Shown in pieces: positions 45,187 to 53,063 of a DNA stretch of 64,000 nt. Position 1 is the first letter of the stretch. Every line of letters starts with the position of its first letter. The notes beneath the pieces were generated by a model, which did not search any database, was not told the DNA's origin, and saw nothing but the letters and a program-made list of their open reading frames with translations. The stretch comes from Bradyrhizobium sp. LTSP849. GTDB lineage: Bacteria > Pseudomonadota > Alphaproteobacteria > Rhizobiales > Xanthobacteraceae. Location of the stretch: the NCBI RefSeq assembly GCF_000938255.1, contig NZ_JYMR01000053.1, forward strand, positions 186,001 to 250,000, in the 5' to 3' direction. The position numbers and the translations under genes are program-made.

Positions 45187-46908
45187 TCAGTTCTTGGTCG
45201 CGCTCTCCATGATCTTGTCCATCGCGTCGCTGACCGTAAAACTCGCCGCCTTGGCACGCGGTGGAAACTCCTTGAAGCTCTCCAGGTATCTGGCAACGAC
45301 GGCCTGCGCCGGAACCAGCAGGAACGAGCGACGTGCGAGCCAGTCGCCGTAATAGATGCTGGTCGTACTCCGCTCAAAGGGGTCGGCACGGAGATTGTAC
45401 AGGTTCGGCATACGCAGCTTCGTAAACTGGCCTTGCCAAGGCCCAACGGGCACCTTGGGGTTCACCTCGTTGTTCTGCTCCATGAAGGCGATCTTCCAGT
45501 CTCGAACCCGGATGGCCATCAGGTCGCCGTCGTCGCTCCAATAGAGGAATTCCTGGCGGGGCGATTCTTTTGCGTCGCCCTTGAAATATGGCAACAGGTT
45601 CGTGCCATCGAGATAGACCTTGAAGGTCCTGCCGTTCATCGTGTGGCCCGTCCGGATCTTCTCAACCAGGTCGGGTTCGCCCGCAGCGGCGGCGAAAGTC
45701 GGGATGAAGTCTTCGTGTGCACACACGTCGTTGACGATCGTGCCCGGCTTGATCACACTTGGCCACCGGATCAGGCAAGGAACGCGGAAGGCGCCCTCCC
45801 AATTGGTGGCCTTTTCGCCTTTGAAGGGCGTTGCGCCGCCGTCGGGCCACGTGAAAACTTCGGCACCGTTGTCGGTCGTGTAGACGACGATGGTGTTGTC
45901 GGCGACGCCGAGGTCGTCAACGAGCTTCAGGAGTTCACCGACGTGCCCGTCGGTCTCCACCATGCCGTCAGGGTAGAGGCCGAGCCCGGTTTTGCCCTGA
46001 GAGGCCTGCTTCAAGTGCGTGAAGACGTGCATCCGCGTTGAATTGAAATAGCAGAACCAGGGTGTTCCAGCCTGTTGTTGACCGCCGATGAAGTCCTTGG
46101 CCGCCGCCAGGAACTCCGTGTCTACCGTCTCCATGCGCTTGGTATCTAACGGCCCGGTATTTTCGATGATCTGTTTGCCCACGCGACCAAAGGCAGGATC
46201 AACAGTCGGATCGTCGCGATCACTCGCCTTGCACTTGAGAACGCCGCACGGCCCGAACTTGCCGCGGAAGCGGGGGTCCTTTGGGTAATCCGCATTCTGT
46301 GGCTCCTCCTCGGCGTTCAGGTGATAGAGATTGCCAAAAAACTCGTCGAAGCCGTGCACCGTCGGCAGATGCTCGTTGCGGTCGCCCAGGTGGTTCTTGC
46401 CGAATTGGCCGGTGGCGTAGCCGAGCGATTTCATGACGTCGGCGACAGATGGATCGAGCGGATTAAGACCGAGTTCCGCGCCCGGCAAGCCAACCTTTGT
46501 CAGACCTGTTCGGATCGGCGACTGGCCGGTGATGAAGGCGGCGCGTCCCGCCGTGCAGCTCTGCTGACCGTACCAGTCGGTGAAGATCGCACCTTCCCTG
46601 CCGATCCGGTCGATGTTCGGCGTCCGATAGCCCATGATCCCCATGTTGTAGGCGCTGACGTTGAACCAGCCGATATCGTCGCCCATGATGAAGAGGATGT
46701 TCGGCTTCGTGGTCACTGGCGGTGTCGACGCGCCCTGCTTGGATTGCACGGGTGCTGCTTTCTGCGCCTGCGCCAATGCTTCGGAGGTCAAAACGGATGC
46801 GGCCACCAACGTTGAGGTGCCGAGCAACAGGCTGCGACGGTCAACCTTTGACGGCGAGTTTGATTGGCTTGGTGTCTTGTTGCTGCCGGTCATTGAGCGC
46901 ACTCCCAT
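45187..46908 (-). CDS. Tat-exported arylsulfatase
   Basis: A 573-residue type I sulfatase that hydrolyses sulfate esters. VDRRSLLLGTSTLVAASVL is a twin-arginine signal, so the enzyme is exported folded. The catalytic motif is CTAGR (Cys118-Arg122) in QQSCTAGRAAFITGQSP; the Cys must be turned into formylglycine. Metal ligands include Asp77-Asp78 (MGDDIGW) and the DNGAE motif near 350. Cys-type sulfatases need the FGE or anSME maturase, and none is in the window. Substrate unknown. It converges with the ClpP-like gene. Confidence 0.93.
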   Translation of the reverse strand: MGVRSMTGSNKTPSQSNSPSKVDRRSLLLGTSTLVAASVLTSEALAQAQKAAPVQSKQGASTPPVTTKPNILFIMGDDIGWFNVSAYNMGIMGYRTPNIDRIGREGAIFTDWYGQQSCTAGRAAFITGQSPIRTGLTKVGLPGAELGLNPLDPSVADVMKSLGYATGQFGKNHLGDRNEHLPTVHGFDEFFGNLYHLNAEEEPQNADYPKDPRFRGKFGPCGVLKCKASDRDDPTVDPAFGRVGKQIIENTGPLDTKRMETVDTEFLAAAKDFIGGQQQAGTPWFCYFNSTRMHVFTHLKQASQGKTGLGLYPDGMVETDGHVGELLKLVDDLGVADNTIVVYTTDNGAEVFTWPDGGATPFKGEKATNWEGAFRVPCLIRWPSVIKPGTIVNDVCAHEDFIPTFAAAAGEPDLVEKIRTGHTMNGRTFKVYLDGTNLLPYFKGDAKESPRQEFLYWSDDGDLMAIRVRDWKIAFMEQNNEVNPKVPVGPWQGQFTKLRMPNLYNLRADPFERSTTSIYYGDWLARRSFLLVPAQAVVARYLESFKEFPPRAKAASFTVSDAMDKIMESATKN

Positions 46909-47002
46909 ATTGGTCTTGCTGGACGGCTAAGCCCTGGACGGCTGAGACGCATTAAAACCTATGGGTGCGACTTGCGCATATGCAGTTTGTGCCAGCTCGG
47001 AC

Positions 47003-47197
47003 CTATTCCGACGTCCGCGGACCGGAAGGGGCCAGCCACTCATCCATCTGAGCAGCCGTCTCCGCTTGCCCAGCCTTCCTCAGAAGCTCGTCGCGGCGGA
47101 TGCTGGGTGGCATTCCTTCAGCTTGCTTGCGCAAATTCCTCGCCTCCTTCTTCAGGCGATCTCCGAGCGTCGATGATTGCTTGATGCGGCTTCGCAT
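47003..47197 (-). CDS. Small conserved hypothetical protein
   Basis: A 64-residue charged, helical protein starting MRSRIKQSSTLGDRL. Conserved-looking parts are ARNLRKQAEGMPP, RDELLRKAGQAETA and QMDEWLAPSG. I recall similar short proteins, with the AEGMPPG-x-x-R-x-x-LLRKA-QAETA pattern, in many rhizobial genomes, with no known function. Probably cytoplasmic and coiled. It is oriented like the sulfatase, 95 bases upstream of it. Confidence 0.75.
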   Translation of the reverse strand: MRSRIKQSSTLGDRLKKEARNLRKQAEGMPPSIRRDELLRKAGQAETAAQMDEWLAPSGPRTSE

Positions 47198-47560
47198 GTG
47201 CTGCTCCCTCTATGGGCGGGAGCGCGACTGGCGTTCTCATCACCGGCAACTGCCACGAACCGGGCGGTGACGATTCATAACGCTCCAGGACCGGAACGGT
47301 TGCCGCTTCAAGGCGAATTAAGCCAACGTGATTTTCAGAACGAGGCCACTGAGGTGGGAGACAGGCCGCAGAAGGTAGCGCCTCGCCAAATGCAGCACGT
47401 CAAGGCCACACGCAAATCGGGACGCTGATATGCGGCCTGCCTCGCGTTGGGGGTCCGGTGTTGACGCGGACTGATCCGGGTTTAAGTAGGACAGACAAAT
47501 CTTGCAGGGGTGGCGACGTTCGCTGGGCTGGTTCCCGTTGACGCCACCAATGCAGGACAC
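47198..47560. other. Intergenic stretch without a supported gene
   Basis: This 363-base gap separates the small helical protein from the divergent MFS gene and should hold both promoters. Short open frames on both strands give no family-like translation. I see no convincing repeat, RNA gene or transposase remnant. Confidence 0.6.
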
Positions 47561-48886
47561 ATGACGACATCGCCCCAAGCGACCTCGCCCCGCGCGACCT
47601 CGACCGCGGCCTCAGCACCCCATCATCTCGGCATCGTCCTGTTCTCGCTCGCGATGGGCGGGTTTGCGATCGGAACCACCGAATTCGCATCCATGAGCTT
47701 GCTGCCGTTTTTCGCCGCCGACCTCAAGATCGACGAGCCGACCGCGGGATACGCGATCAGCGCCTATGCCCTCGGCGTGGTGCTGGGCGCACCTCTGATC
47801 GCCGTGCTCGGCGCGCGGTTCGCGCGGCGCACGCAGTTGCTGGCCCTGATGGCCGTGTTTGCACTCGGCAATGGGCTCACCGCGCTTGCGCCAGGCTTTG
47901 GCTGGATGATCGCGGCCCGCTTTCTCTCAGGCCTGCCGCATGGCGCCTATTTCGGCATCGCTGCACTGGTCGCAGCCTCGCTCGTTCCCAACGATCGTCG
48001 CTCACAGGCGGTGGGCCGCCTGATGCTGGGCTTGACCTCCGCCACGATCGTCGGTGTGCCCCTGGCCAATCTGGTTGGGCAGGCGGTCGGCTGGCGCGCG
48101 AGCTTCGGCCTCGTGTCGGTGCTGGCGTTGCTGACGATCCTGCTTTGCGCCCTGTTCGCGCCGCGCGACCAGGCCGGCAGGTCGGATCCGCTGCGAGAGC
48201 TTGGGGCGCTGAGAAGCGGACGCGTCTGGATCACGCTGGCGATCAGTGCCATCGGCTTCGGCGGCATGTTCGCCGTCTATACCTATCTTGCGACAACACT
48301 GATCGAGGTCACCAAGGTCAGTCCCGCGGTCATTCCCTTCTTCCTGGCCGTGTTCGGCATCGGCGCCACGCTCGGCAATCTGTTCGTGCCGCGTTTTGCG
48401 GACCGCGCGCTGATGCCGACAGCGGGCATCATCCTATTGTTTTCAGCCGGCGCGCTGCTGGTCTTTCCGCTTGCAGCCCACAATCCTTGGCTACTGGCGG
48501 CAGACGTCTTCGCAATCGGGGCCGGCGTCTCGCTCGGAGCCATCCTTCAGACACGGCTCATGGACGTCGCGGGAGACGCGCAGGCGCTCGCTGCCGCGCT
48601 CAACCATTCGGCGTTCAACACCGCCAATGCGCTCGGGCCTTTCCTCGGCGGCCTTGCCATCCGCGAGGGGCTGGGCTGGACGTCGACAGGTCCCGTCGGC
48701 GCTGCGCTCGCGCTTGCGGGTTTCCTGATTTGGATCGTCGCCTATCGGGACGCCCGATCGGATCGGGCTGACAACAGCTCTGGAAGCGACGCGGGGTCAC
48801 CGCAGAACCCTCCCACACGGCCAGCGCCACCGCTGGCGCCGCACGGCCGAAGCCATTCGGATCGTCCCAAGGAACCGGTAACGTAG
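47561..48886 (+). CDS. MFS transporter, DHA1 drug/arabinose efflux type
   Basis: A 441-residue 12-helix exporter. The first helix contains FSLAMGGFAIGTTEFASM, the signature of the AraJ/PbuE/NepI group, and motif A follows as GARFARRTQLL (about 95). The ATG at 47561 has AGGA seven bases upstream; a GTG 17 codons before is less likely. The C-terminal 45 residues are polar, Pro/Ser/Arg-rich and cytoplasmic. Substrates of close families include sugars, purine nucleosides and drugs, so the true one cannot be named. No regulator is directly beside it. Confidence 0.9.
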   Translation: MTTSPQATSPRATSTAASAPHHLGIVLFSLAMGGFAIGTTEFASMSLLPFFAADLKIDEPTAGYAISAYALGVVLGAPLIAVLGARFARRTQLLALMAVFALGNGLTALAPGFGWMIAARFLSGLPHGAYFGIAALVAASLVPNDRRSQAVGRLMLGLTSATIVGVPLANLVGQAVGWRASFGLVSVLALLTILLCALFAPRDQAGRSDPLRELGALRSGRVWITLAISAIGFGGMFAVYTYLATTLIEVTKVSPAVIPFFLAVFGIGATLGNLFVPRFADRALMPTAGIILLFSAGALLVFPLAAHNPWLLAADVFAIGAGVSLGAILQTRLMDVAGDAQALAAALNHSAFNTANALGPFLGGLAIREGLGWTSTGPVGAALALAGFLIWIVAYRDARSDRADNSSGSDAGSPQNPPTRPAPPLAPHGRSHSDRPKEPVT

Positions 48887-48942
48887 CGTCTCGGGACGAG
48901 CCACGAGATCGCGGTCCGCGTTGGCGCCAACACCGTACGTCC

Positions 48943-49458
48943 CTACTTGATTGCCTTCTGCATCACGCTATCGACGTAGACCGACTTGGCGTCGGTGTAT
49001 GCCTCCCGATCTGCTCGATGTTCGGCGGCAAGTCGTCGTTTGATCCGTTCGTAGGTCCGCGCTTCCTCCGGATGCGCGCGCAAATAATCCCTGAAAGCGA
49101 GGCGCTGCCACATCTCTCCGTTGGGCTCTGTGACATGCACATGATGGGAACGCTTTGCGCCGAACGGCGGCATGCCCTTGACGAAGAACATTCGATCCTT
49201 CTTCGGATTGTCGGCCCAATAGACGTAATCAAGACTTTGAAGCGCGTCGACAAAGGTGGCTTGCGCGACAGCCAATGAACGGACCGCGATCAGGATATCT
49301 ATGATGGGCTTGGCAGACAGGCCGGATATCGCAGTGCTTCCGAAATGCTCGAGTCCCACGATCAATGATGGATCGAGGACCTTGCGCAACCGCTCGGCCT
49401 CTTCGTCAAACAGGAGCGACCATCGGGGATCGTAATCGACGATCTCGACTTCATCCAT
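48943..49458 (-). CDS. GrpB-family protein (UPF0157), nucleotidyltransferase fold
   Basis: A 171-residue protein of the GrpB/UPF0157 family. Family features: EIVDYDPRWSLLFDEEAERL at the start, GLEHFGSTAISGLSAKPIIDILIAV (a GSTA-x-x-GL-x-KP-x-ID motif in two short parts), and the end RDYLRAHPEEARTYERIKR. The GS-x-x-x-D-x-D pattern recalls nucleotidyltransferases, and a role in CoA or dephospho-CoA biology has been suggested for relatives; no function is proven. Convergent with the MFS gene. Confidence 0.9.
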   Translation of the reverse strand: MDEVEIVDYDPRWSLLFDEEAERLRKVLDPSLIVGLEHFGSTAISGLSAKPIIDILIAVRSLAVAQATFVDALQSLDYVYWADNPKKDRMFFVKGMPPFGAKRSHHVHVTEPNGEMWQRLAFRDYLRAHPEEARTYERIKRRLAAEHRADREAYTDAKSVYVDSVMQKAIK

Positions 49459-49595
49459 GCCCTTGGCTCCATGACCGCCCGCCCAGACCCATACGACAAG
49501 CGGCGTTGATTTCTACCTAATTCTAGCACGGCCAAACTCGTTGGAATTGTTGAACCGGAATTCTCGTGCAGCACCGCACGAGCGGGCGCTGCCCG

Positions 49596-50003
49596 TTACC
49601 CGGGAAGCTGAGCCTCGATGGCGACCTTGTCGATGACCGACCAAACCGACGCGATCTTGGAGAGTCTGAACTCGTAGAAAACGTTCTCCGCAAACGAGAG
49701 CATGCGCCCGTTGACGCTCAGCCCGAGGAATTTCCCCTTTGGGGAGCATCTGAAGGCGAGGCGCGCGGCGACGAACGGGGGAGAGCCGAGCAGAAGCTGG
49801 ATGTTGAAGCGGAGATCGGGGATGTCCTCGAAGTCCTGGACGAGCATGTCACGGTAGCCGGACAGCTTAAGCGGTCGGCCGTTATGCTCGACCTCGTCAT
49901 CGACGTATTGCCCGAGTTCGTCCCAGTCCTGTCGGTTCAGGCAGTCGATGTAGGCGCGGTAGAGATCGGTAAGAGACGTAGACGCCAAAACGGAACTCTC
50001 CAT
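49596..50003 (-). CDS. SnoaL-like/ester cyclase family protein
   Basis: A 135-residue NTF2-fold protein starting MESSVLASTS; an upstream frame adds 12 residues of no clear value. Typical elements are LYRAYIDCLNRQDWDELGQYV, DEVEHNGRP, and YRDMLVQDFEDIPDLRFNIQ, then VFYEFRLSKIASVWSVID near the end. This matches the SnoaL/ester-cyclase group, whose known members act on polyketides, while most have no assigned role. No polyketide genes are near. Confidence 0.8.
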   Translation of the reverse strand: MESSVLASTSLTDLYRAYIDCLNRQDWDELGQYVDDEVEHNGRPLKLSGYRDMLVQDFEDIPDLRFNIQLLLGSPPFVAARLAFRCSPKGKFLGLSVNGRMLSFAENVFYEFRLSKIASVWSVIDKVAIEAQLPG

Positions 50004-50194
50004 GGATCGACCTTCCGCTTCCCCCCATTCTTGGCCCAAATCGTGCGGTGCGCAATTCTTGAATTTTGCACCTAAACCAAAGCAAGGCGAAGTACGTTAA
50101 GGGGACGGAAACGGACGTTACTGAGAACCGGAATCAAAAGCAGTTAGCGTCTGCTCGCCATAATGGACCACTGCATCACAACCGGCGCGTGGCA

Positions 50195-50347
50195 TTAGCA
50201 TGAGCAGGGCAAGACCAGCGCGTTGACGGGCGTTGATGCGATGCGTTGGATGTCCGACCGCCGAATGCCGAGGTCGGAAAGTTCGCGGTCGTGCAGTTGC
50301 GACAGCTCGGCAATGCACCGCTGACGCTCCCGAGCTACGCGGATCAA
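50195..50347 (-). CDS. DUF1127 protein, TTG start, possibly truncated
   Basis: This 50-codon frame starts at TTG 50345-50347 and is too short to be noticed by usual cut-offs. It reads IRVARERQRCIAELSQL followed by HDRELSDLGIRRSDIQRIA, a clear match to the DUF1127 pattern (R-x-x-x-ELS-x-L-x-DREL-x-DLGI-x-R-x-DI). DUF1127 proteins in rhizobia bind RNA or affect phosphate and carbon metabolism. No ATG or GTG is present in frame before the upstream TAA, so it may be a shortened gene. The tail ends CSC. Confidence 0.65.
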   Translation of the reverse strand: MIRVARERQRCIAELSQLHDRELSDLGIRRSDIQRIASTPVNALVLPCSC

Positions 50348-50417
50348 ACTGAATAAGAAAGCGATACGTCCTGGCTCTCCATTGCGATACTCGCCCGATC
50401 CGGCGCGGCCTCCGGAC

Positions 50418-51083
50418 TCACCTTAGCGGCGAGTGCGGAGCAGGCAGCATGATGGTGGTGTGCATCTCCTCGAGAAGAGAACCTCCCTTCGCGAGGAAGT
50501 CCTGCCACTCAGGCTCCTTCAACGCATTGGCTCGGGCTTCGGCGCGCGCATTCAAGCTGGGAAATGCCCAGATGTGACAGACCTCGCTCGGCCCTCCGTC
50601 GTCGGTATGCCAAAGTCCCACGATCTTCGAATGCCTTTCACGTCCTGGAAGGCCCGTGAGAAATGCATCGATCCACTGAGCGACCGCGCCGTCTTTGACG
50701 CGGTAGTTGCGAAGTTCGTAGACATTTCCATCCGACGCCGGCGGCACCGGGCCCACCGCCGCCTTGAGCAAGCGGACCTCCTGGCGGACAATCAGCGGAG
50801 AAACCAGCGGAGCGTATTCCGCGGCCCAGCGCTCATTGCTGGTCAGTTCTGCCTGTAGCTGTGCCCGTTCATTGGAATCGCGGTAGCTCCACAGCTGCTT
50901 GACCTGGTTCAGCGGACCGATGTCGGTCGACCAATATCCCTCGAGCTTGCCGAAAGCATCTCTGCGGATGTCTTGCTCTAAATTGCTCGCTGCCTTCAGC
51001 ATGTCGCCGACCGTGCCGGGCTTCAGGGTGTATGTGCTCAATTCATACAGTCTCGTCGCAGCAGCCTTACCGGTTTCCTGCAT
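50418..51083 (-). CDS. NIPSNAP-family protein with two repeats
   Basis: A 221-residue protein starting MQETGKAAATRLYEL, with GGGAG nine bases upstream. Two dimeric alpha/beta-barrel (NIPSNAP) repeats are visible: RLYELSTYTLKPGT (about 11) to QVKQLWSYRD, and VYELRNYRVKDGAVAQW (about 120) to EVCHIWAFPSLNARAEAR. The family is thought to bind or act on small compounds, but enzymatic roles are mostly unproven. Divergent from the LysR regulator by 149 bases, which probably controls it. Confidence 0.88.
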   Translation of the reverse strand: MQETGKAAATRLYELSTYTLKPGTVGDMLKAASNLEQDIRRDAFGKLEGYWSTDIGPLNQVKQLWSYRDSNERAQLQAELTSNERWAAEYAPLVSPLIVRQEVRLLKAAVGPVPPASDGNVYELRNYRVKDGAVAQWIDAFLTGLPGRERHSKIVGLWHTDDGGPSEVCHIWAFPSLNARAEARANALKEPEWQDFLAKGGSLLEEMHTTIMLPAPHSPLR

Positions 51084-51232
51084 CTTGTCGTCTCCCAAGG
51101 CCTGAGCTGGCGAGGCAGCGCCCGAAAGGGGCAACGCCTGGTCCGCTGTCGCGAGCGTCGATCATCCTTGCGTTTATGGCGCCGGCCGTCCGATAATTGA
51201 AATCGATAGGTCATATACGAGGTATCATTTTG

Positions 51233-52135
51233 ATGGATATCAAGGGACATAACCTTCCCCTGCTCGTGTCGCTTCGGATCATGTTGGACGAAAAGAACAT
51301 CACGCGCGCTGCCGCGCGTCTGGCGATCAGTCAGCCGGCCCTGTCGGCGCAGCTTGCGCGGCTGCGCGACATCTTCGGCGACGAGTTGCTGACACCTGCC
51401 GCATCGGGCAAGGGAATGGTCCTGACACCGCGCGGCGCGGAGCTTCGCGAGCCGCTACGGCTCGCCTTGCAGCATCTGGAAGACGTCCTCAGGAAGCCTG
51501 ATGTCTTTGACCCCGCGAGCTCCGATCGCACCTTCAACATCTGCGCCAATGACAACGCCACCGCAATCGTCGGATCGCGCCTGATCTCGTTGATCCGTGG
51601 CGAGGGCTTTTCGCAGATCCGCCTCGCCTTTCGAGGCGTGGATTCTGCGAAACTCAGCGATCAACTGGAAAGCGGCGAAATCGACATCGCCCTGGTCTCC
51701 AGGAATGCCGTCCCCAACATCATGCCTCACCAGCCGTTGCTGGACGAGGAATTCATGATGGCTCAACGCAAGGATCATCCGCGCGGTCTGCGGCGGCCAA
51801 CTGTCAGAGACTACGTCAAGCTCAGTCATCTGATCGTTTCGGGAGATGGCGGCGGATTTCACGGATTCGTCGACGATATTCTGGAGCAACAGGGCCTCAA
51901 ACGACGCGTCAGCGTTTCAGTTCAACATTACAGCGTCGTGCCTCTGATCCTTCAGACCACCGACCTGGTCAGCACGTTACCGAAGAAATTTCTGATGAGG
52001 TACGCCGGCATGCTCACCGCATTGCCTCTGCCCTTCGAGACCCGACGGTTCAACCTCCACGCAACCTGGCATTCTCGATTTGACAAGGATCCTGGTCACC
52101 TCTGGCTCAGACAGCAACTTGGCCGCTGCGCGTAA
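51233..52135 (+). CDS. LysR-family transcriptional regulator
   Basis: A 300-residue LysR protein. The N-terminal winged helix-turn-helix is in LLVSLRIMLDEKNITRAAARL then AISQPALSAQLARLRDIFGD (about 10-60), followed by the two-lobe effector-binding domain. ATG 51233 (MDIKGHNLP) has GAGG twelve bases upstream; a longer start at 51197 is less likely. Divergent from the NIPSNAP gene, the usual arrangement for a LysR activator and its target. Effector unknown. Confidence 0.93.
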   Translation: MDIKGHNLPLLVSLRIMLDEKNITRAAARLAISQPALSAQLARLRDIFGDELLTPAASGKGMVLTPRGAELREPLRLALQHLEDVLRKPDVFDPASSDRTFNICANDNATAIVGSRLISLIRGEGFSQIRLAFRGVDSAKLSDQLESGEIDIALVSRNAVPNIMPHQPLLDEEFMMAQRKDHPRGLRRPTVRDYVKLSHLIVSGDGGGFHGFVDDILEQQGLKRRVSVSVQHYSVVPLILQTTDLVSTLPKKFLMRYAGMLTALPLPFETRRFNLHATWHSRFDKDPGHLWLRQQLGRCA

Positions 52136-52182
52136 TCATAGGACCAGGGCCGAAGGCACCACAAGCCAGCGCGTCCCCGCCT

Positions 52183-52956
52183 TCACACCGGCGTATAAAT
52201 CACGAGCTTCAGCCCGGGATCGTCGTTGGCCTGGAAGCTCGTGTGCTCGAAATGCAGCACGCCCTTGGTGGGATGGTTCATGGTCTTGCGGCCCGACGCC
52301 GTGCTGCGGATCTCGTGCGCCTCCCACCATTTGACGAATTCCGGACTGCCCTGCCGCAGCCGCGCCAGCAATTCCGCAAACGCCGGATCGCCCGCCCAGA
52401 CGTCGTGGGTGGCGCGAAACATCGCCACCATGCCCTTGGCCACGTCGGCCCACCCGGCACCGTAGGATTTTCGCGTCTGCTTGTTGGTCATCATCAGGAT
52501 CAGCGTGTTGCGATCTTCTTCCGGCAGCCGTCCGAACGCAAAAACCTCCTCTGCGGCAGCATTCCAGGCCAGCACGTCCCAGCGCCGCCCGGTGATGTAG
52601 GCCGGCTGATTCAGACTCTCGATCATGCGCCGGATGGGCGGCGGGACGATTTCGGGCGCGAATGGACGTCTGTCACCGTCGCGCGCGAGCGCCTTCAGAT
52701 GCGCATGCTCGGTCTTCGTCAGACGTAGCGCGCGGGCCAGCGCGTCGACGGTGGTGACCGACGGGCTGACGGTGCGGCCCTGCTCGAGGCGGATGTACCA
52801 GTCGACCCCGATGCCGGCGAGCTGCGCCACCTCCTCGCGCCGGAGACCTGCGGTTCGTCGCCGCTGGCCTGCGGGAAGCCCGACGGTCTTCGGCGACAGC
52901 TTTTCGCGGCGCGACCTGAGGAAGTCACCGAATTCGACGCGGCGTGGGTCGGCCAT
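52183..52956 (-). CDS. HTH (XRE) regulator with MmyB-like ligand-binding domain
   Basis: A 257-residue regulator starting MADPRRVEFGDFL. The helix-turn-helix spans about 30-75, including REEVAQLAGIGVDWYIRLEQG, followed by a C-terminal MmyB-like domain (from about 95; IRRMIESLNQPAYITGRRWDVLAWNAAAEEVF, given here in two parts) that is reported in relatives to bind fatty-acid-like ligands. Divergent from an oxidoreductase gene with an inverted repeat between; MmyB-type regulators usually control such a neighbour. Confidence 0.92.
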   Translation of the reverse strand: MADPRRVEFGDFLRSRREKLSPKTVGLPAGQRRRTAGLRREEVAQLAGIGVDWYIRLEQGRTVSPSVTTVDALARALRLTKTEHAHLKALARDGDRRPFAPEIVPPPIRRMIESLNQPAYITGRRWDVLAWNAAAEEVFAFGRLPEEDRNTLILMMTNKQTRKSYGAGWADVAKGMVAMFRATHDVWAGDPAFAELLARLRQGSPEFVKWWEAHEIRSTASGRKTMNHPTKGVLHFEHTSFQANDDPGLKLVIYTPV

Positions 52957-52988
52957 GATGACTGCCTCGATGGAGGGTCCGGACAATA

Positions 52989-53013
52989 CTAGGATAATAC
53001 CAGGCCTTCCTAG
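52989..53013. promoter_or_regulatory. Inverted repeat CTAGGA-N13-TCCTAG, candidate operator
   Basis: CTAGGA (52989-52994) and TCCTAG (53008-53013) form a perfect 6+6 inverted repeat in the 107-base divergent promoter region between the MmyB-type regulator and the oxidoreductase. The 19-base centre-to-centre spacing is close to two helical turns, as suits a dimeric helix-turn-helix protein. Confidence 0.5.
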
Positions 53014-53063
53014 CCCTGCAAAGGCGGCGCATATTGGTTTCACCCGACTTTGAGGTGAACATC

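Noticed and set aside
47198..47560. Possible degraded gene or IS remnant
   Set aside because: Frames on both strands were read and gave no transposase or other family similarity; no flanking repeats were found.
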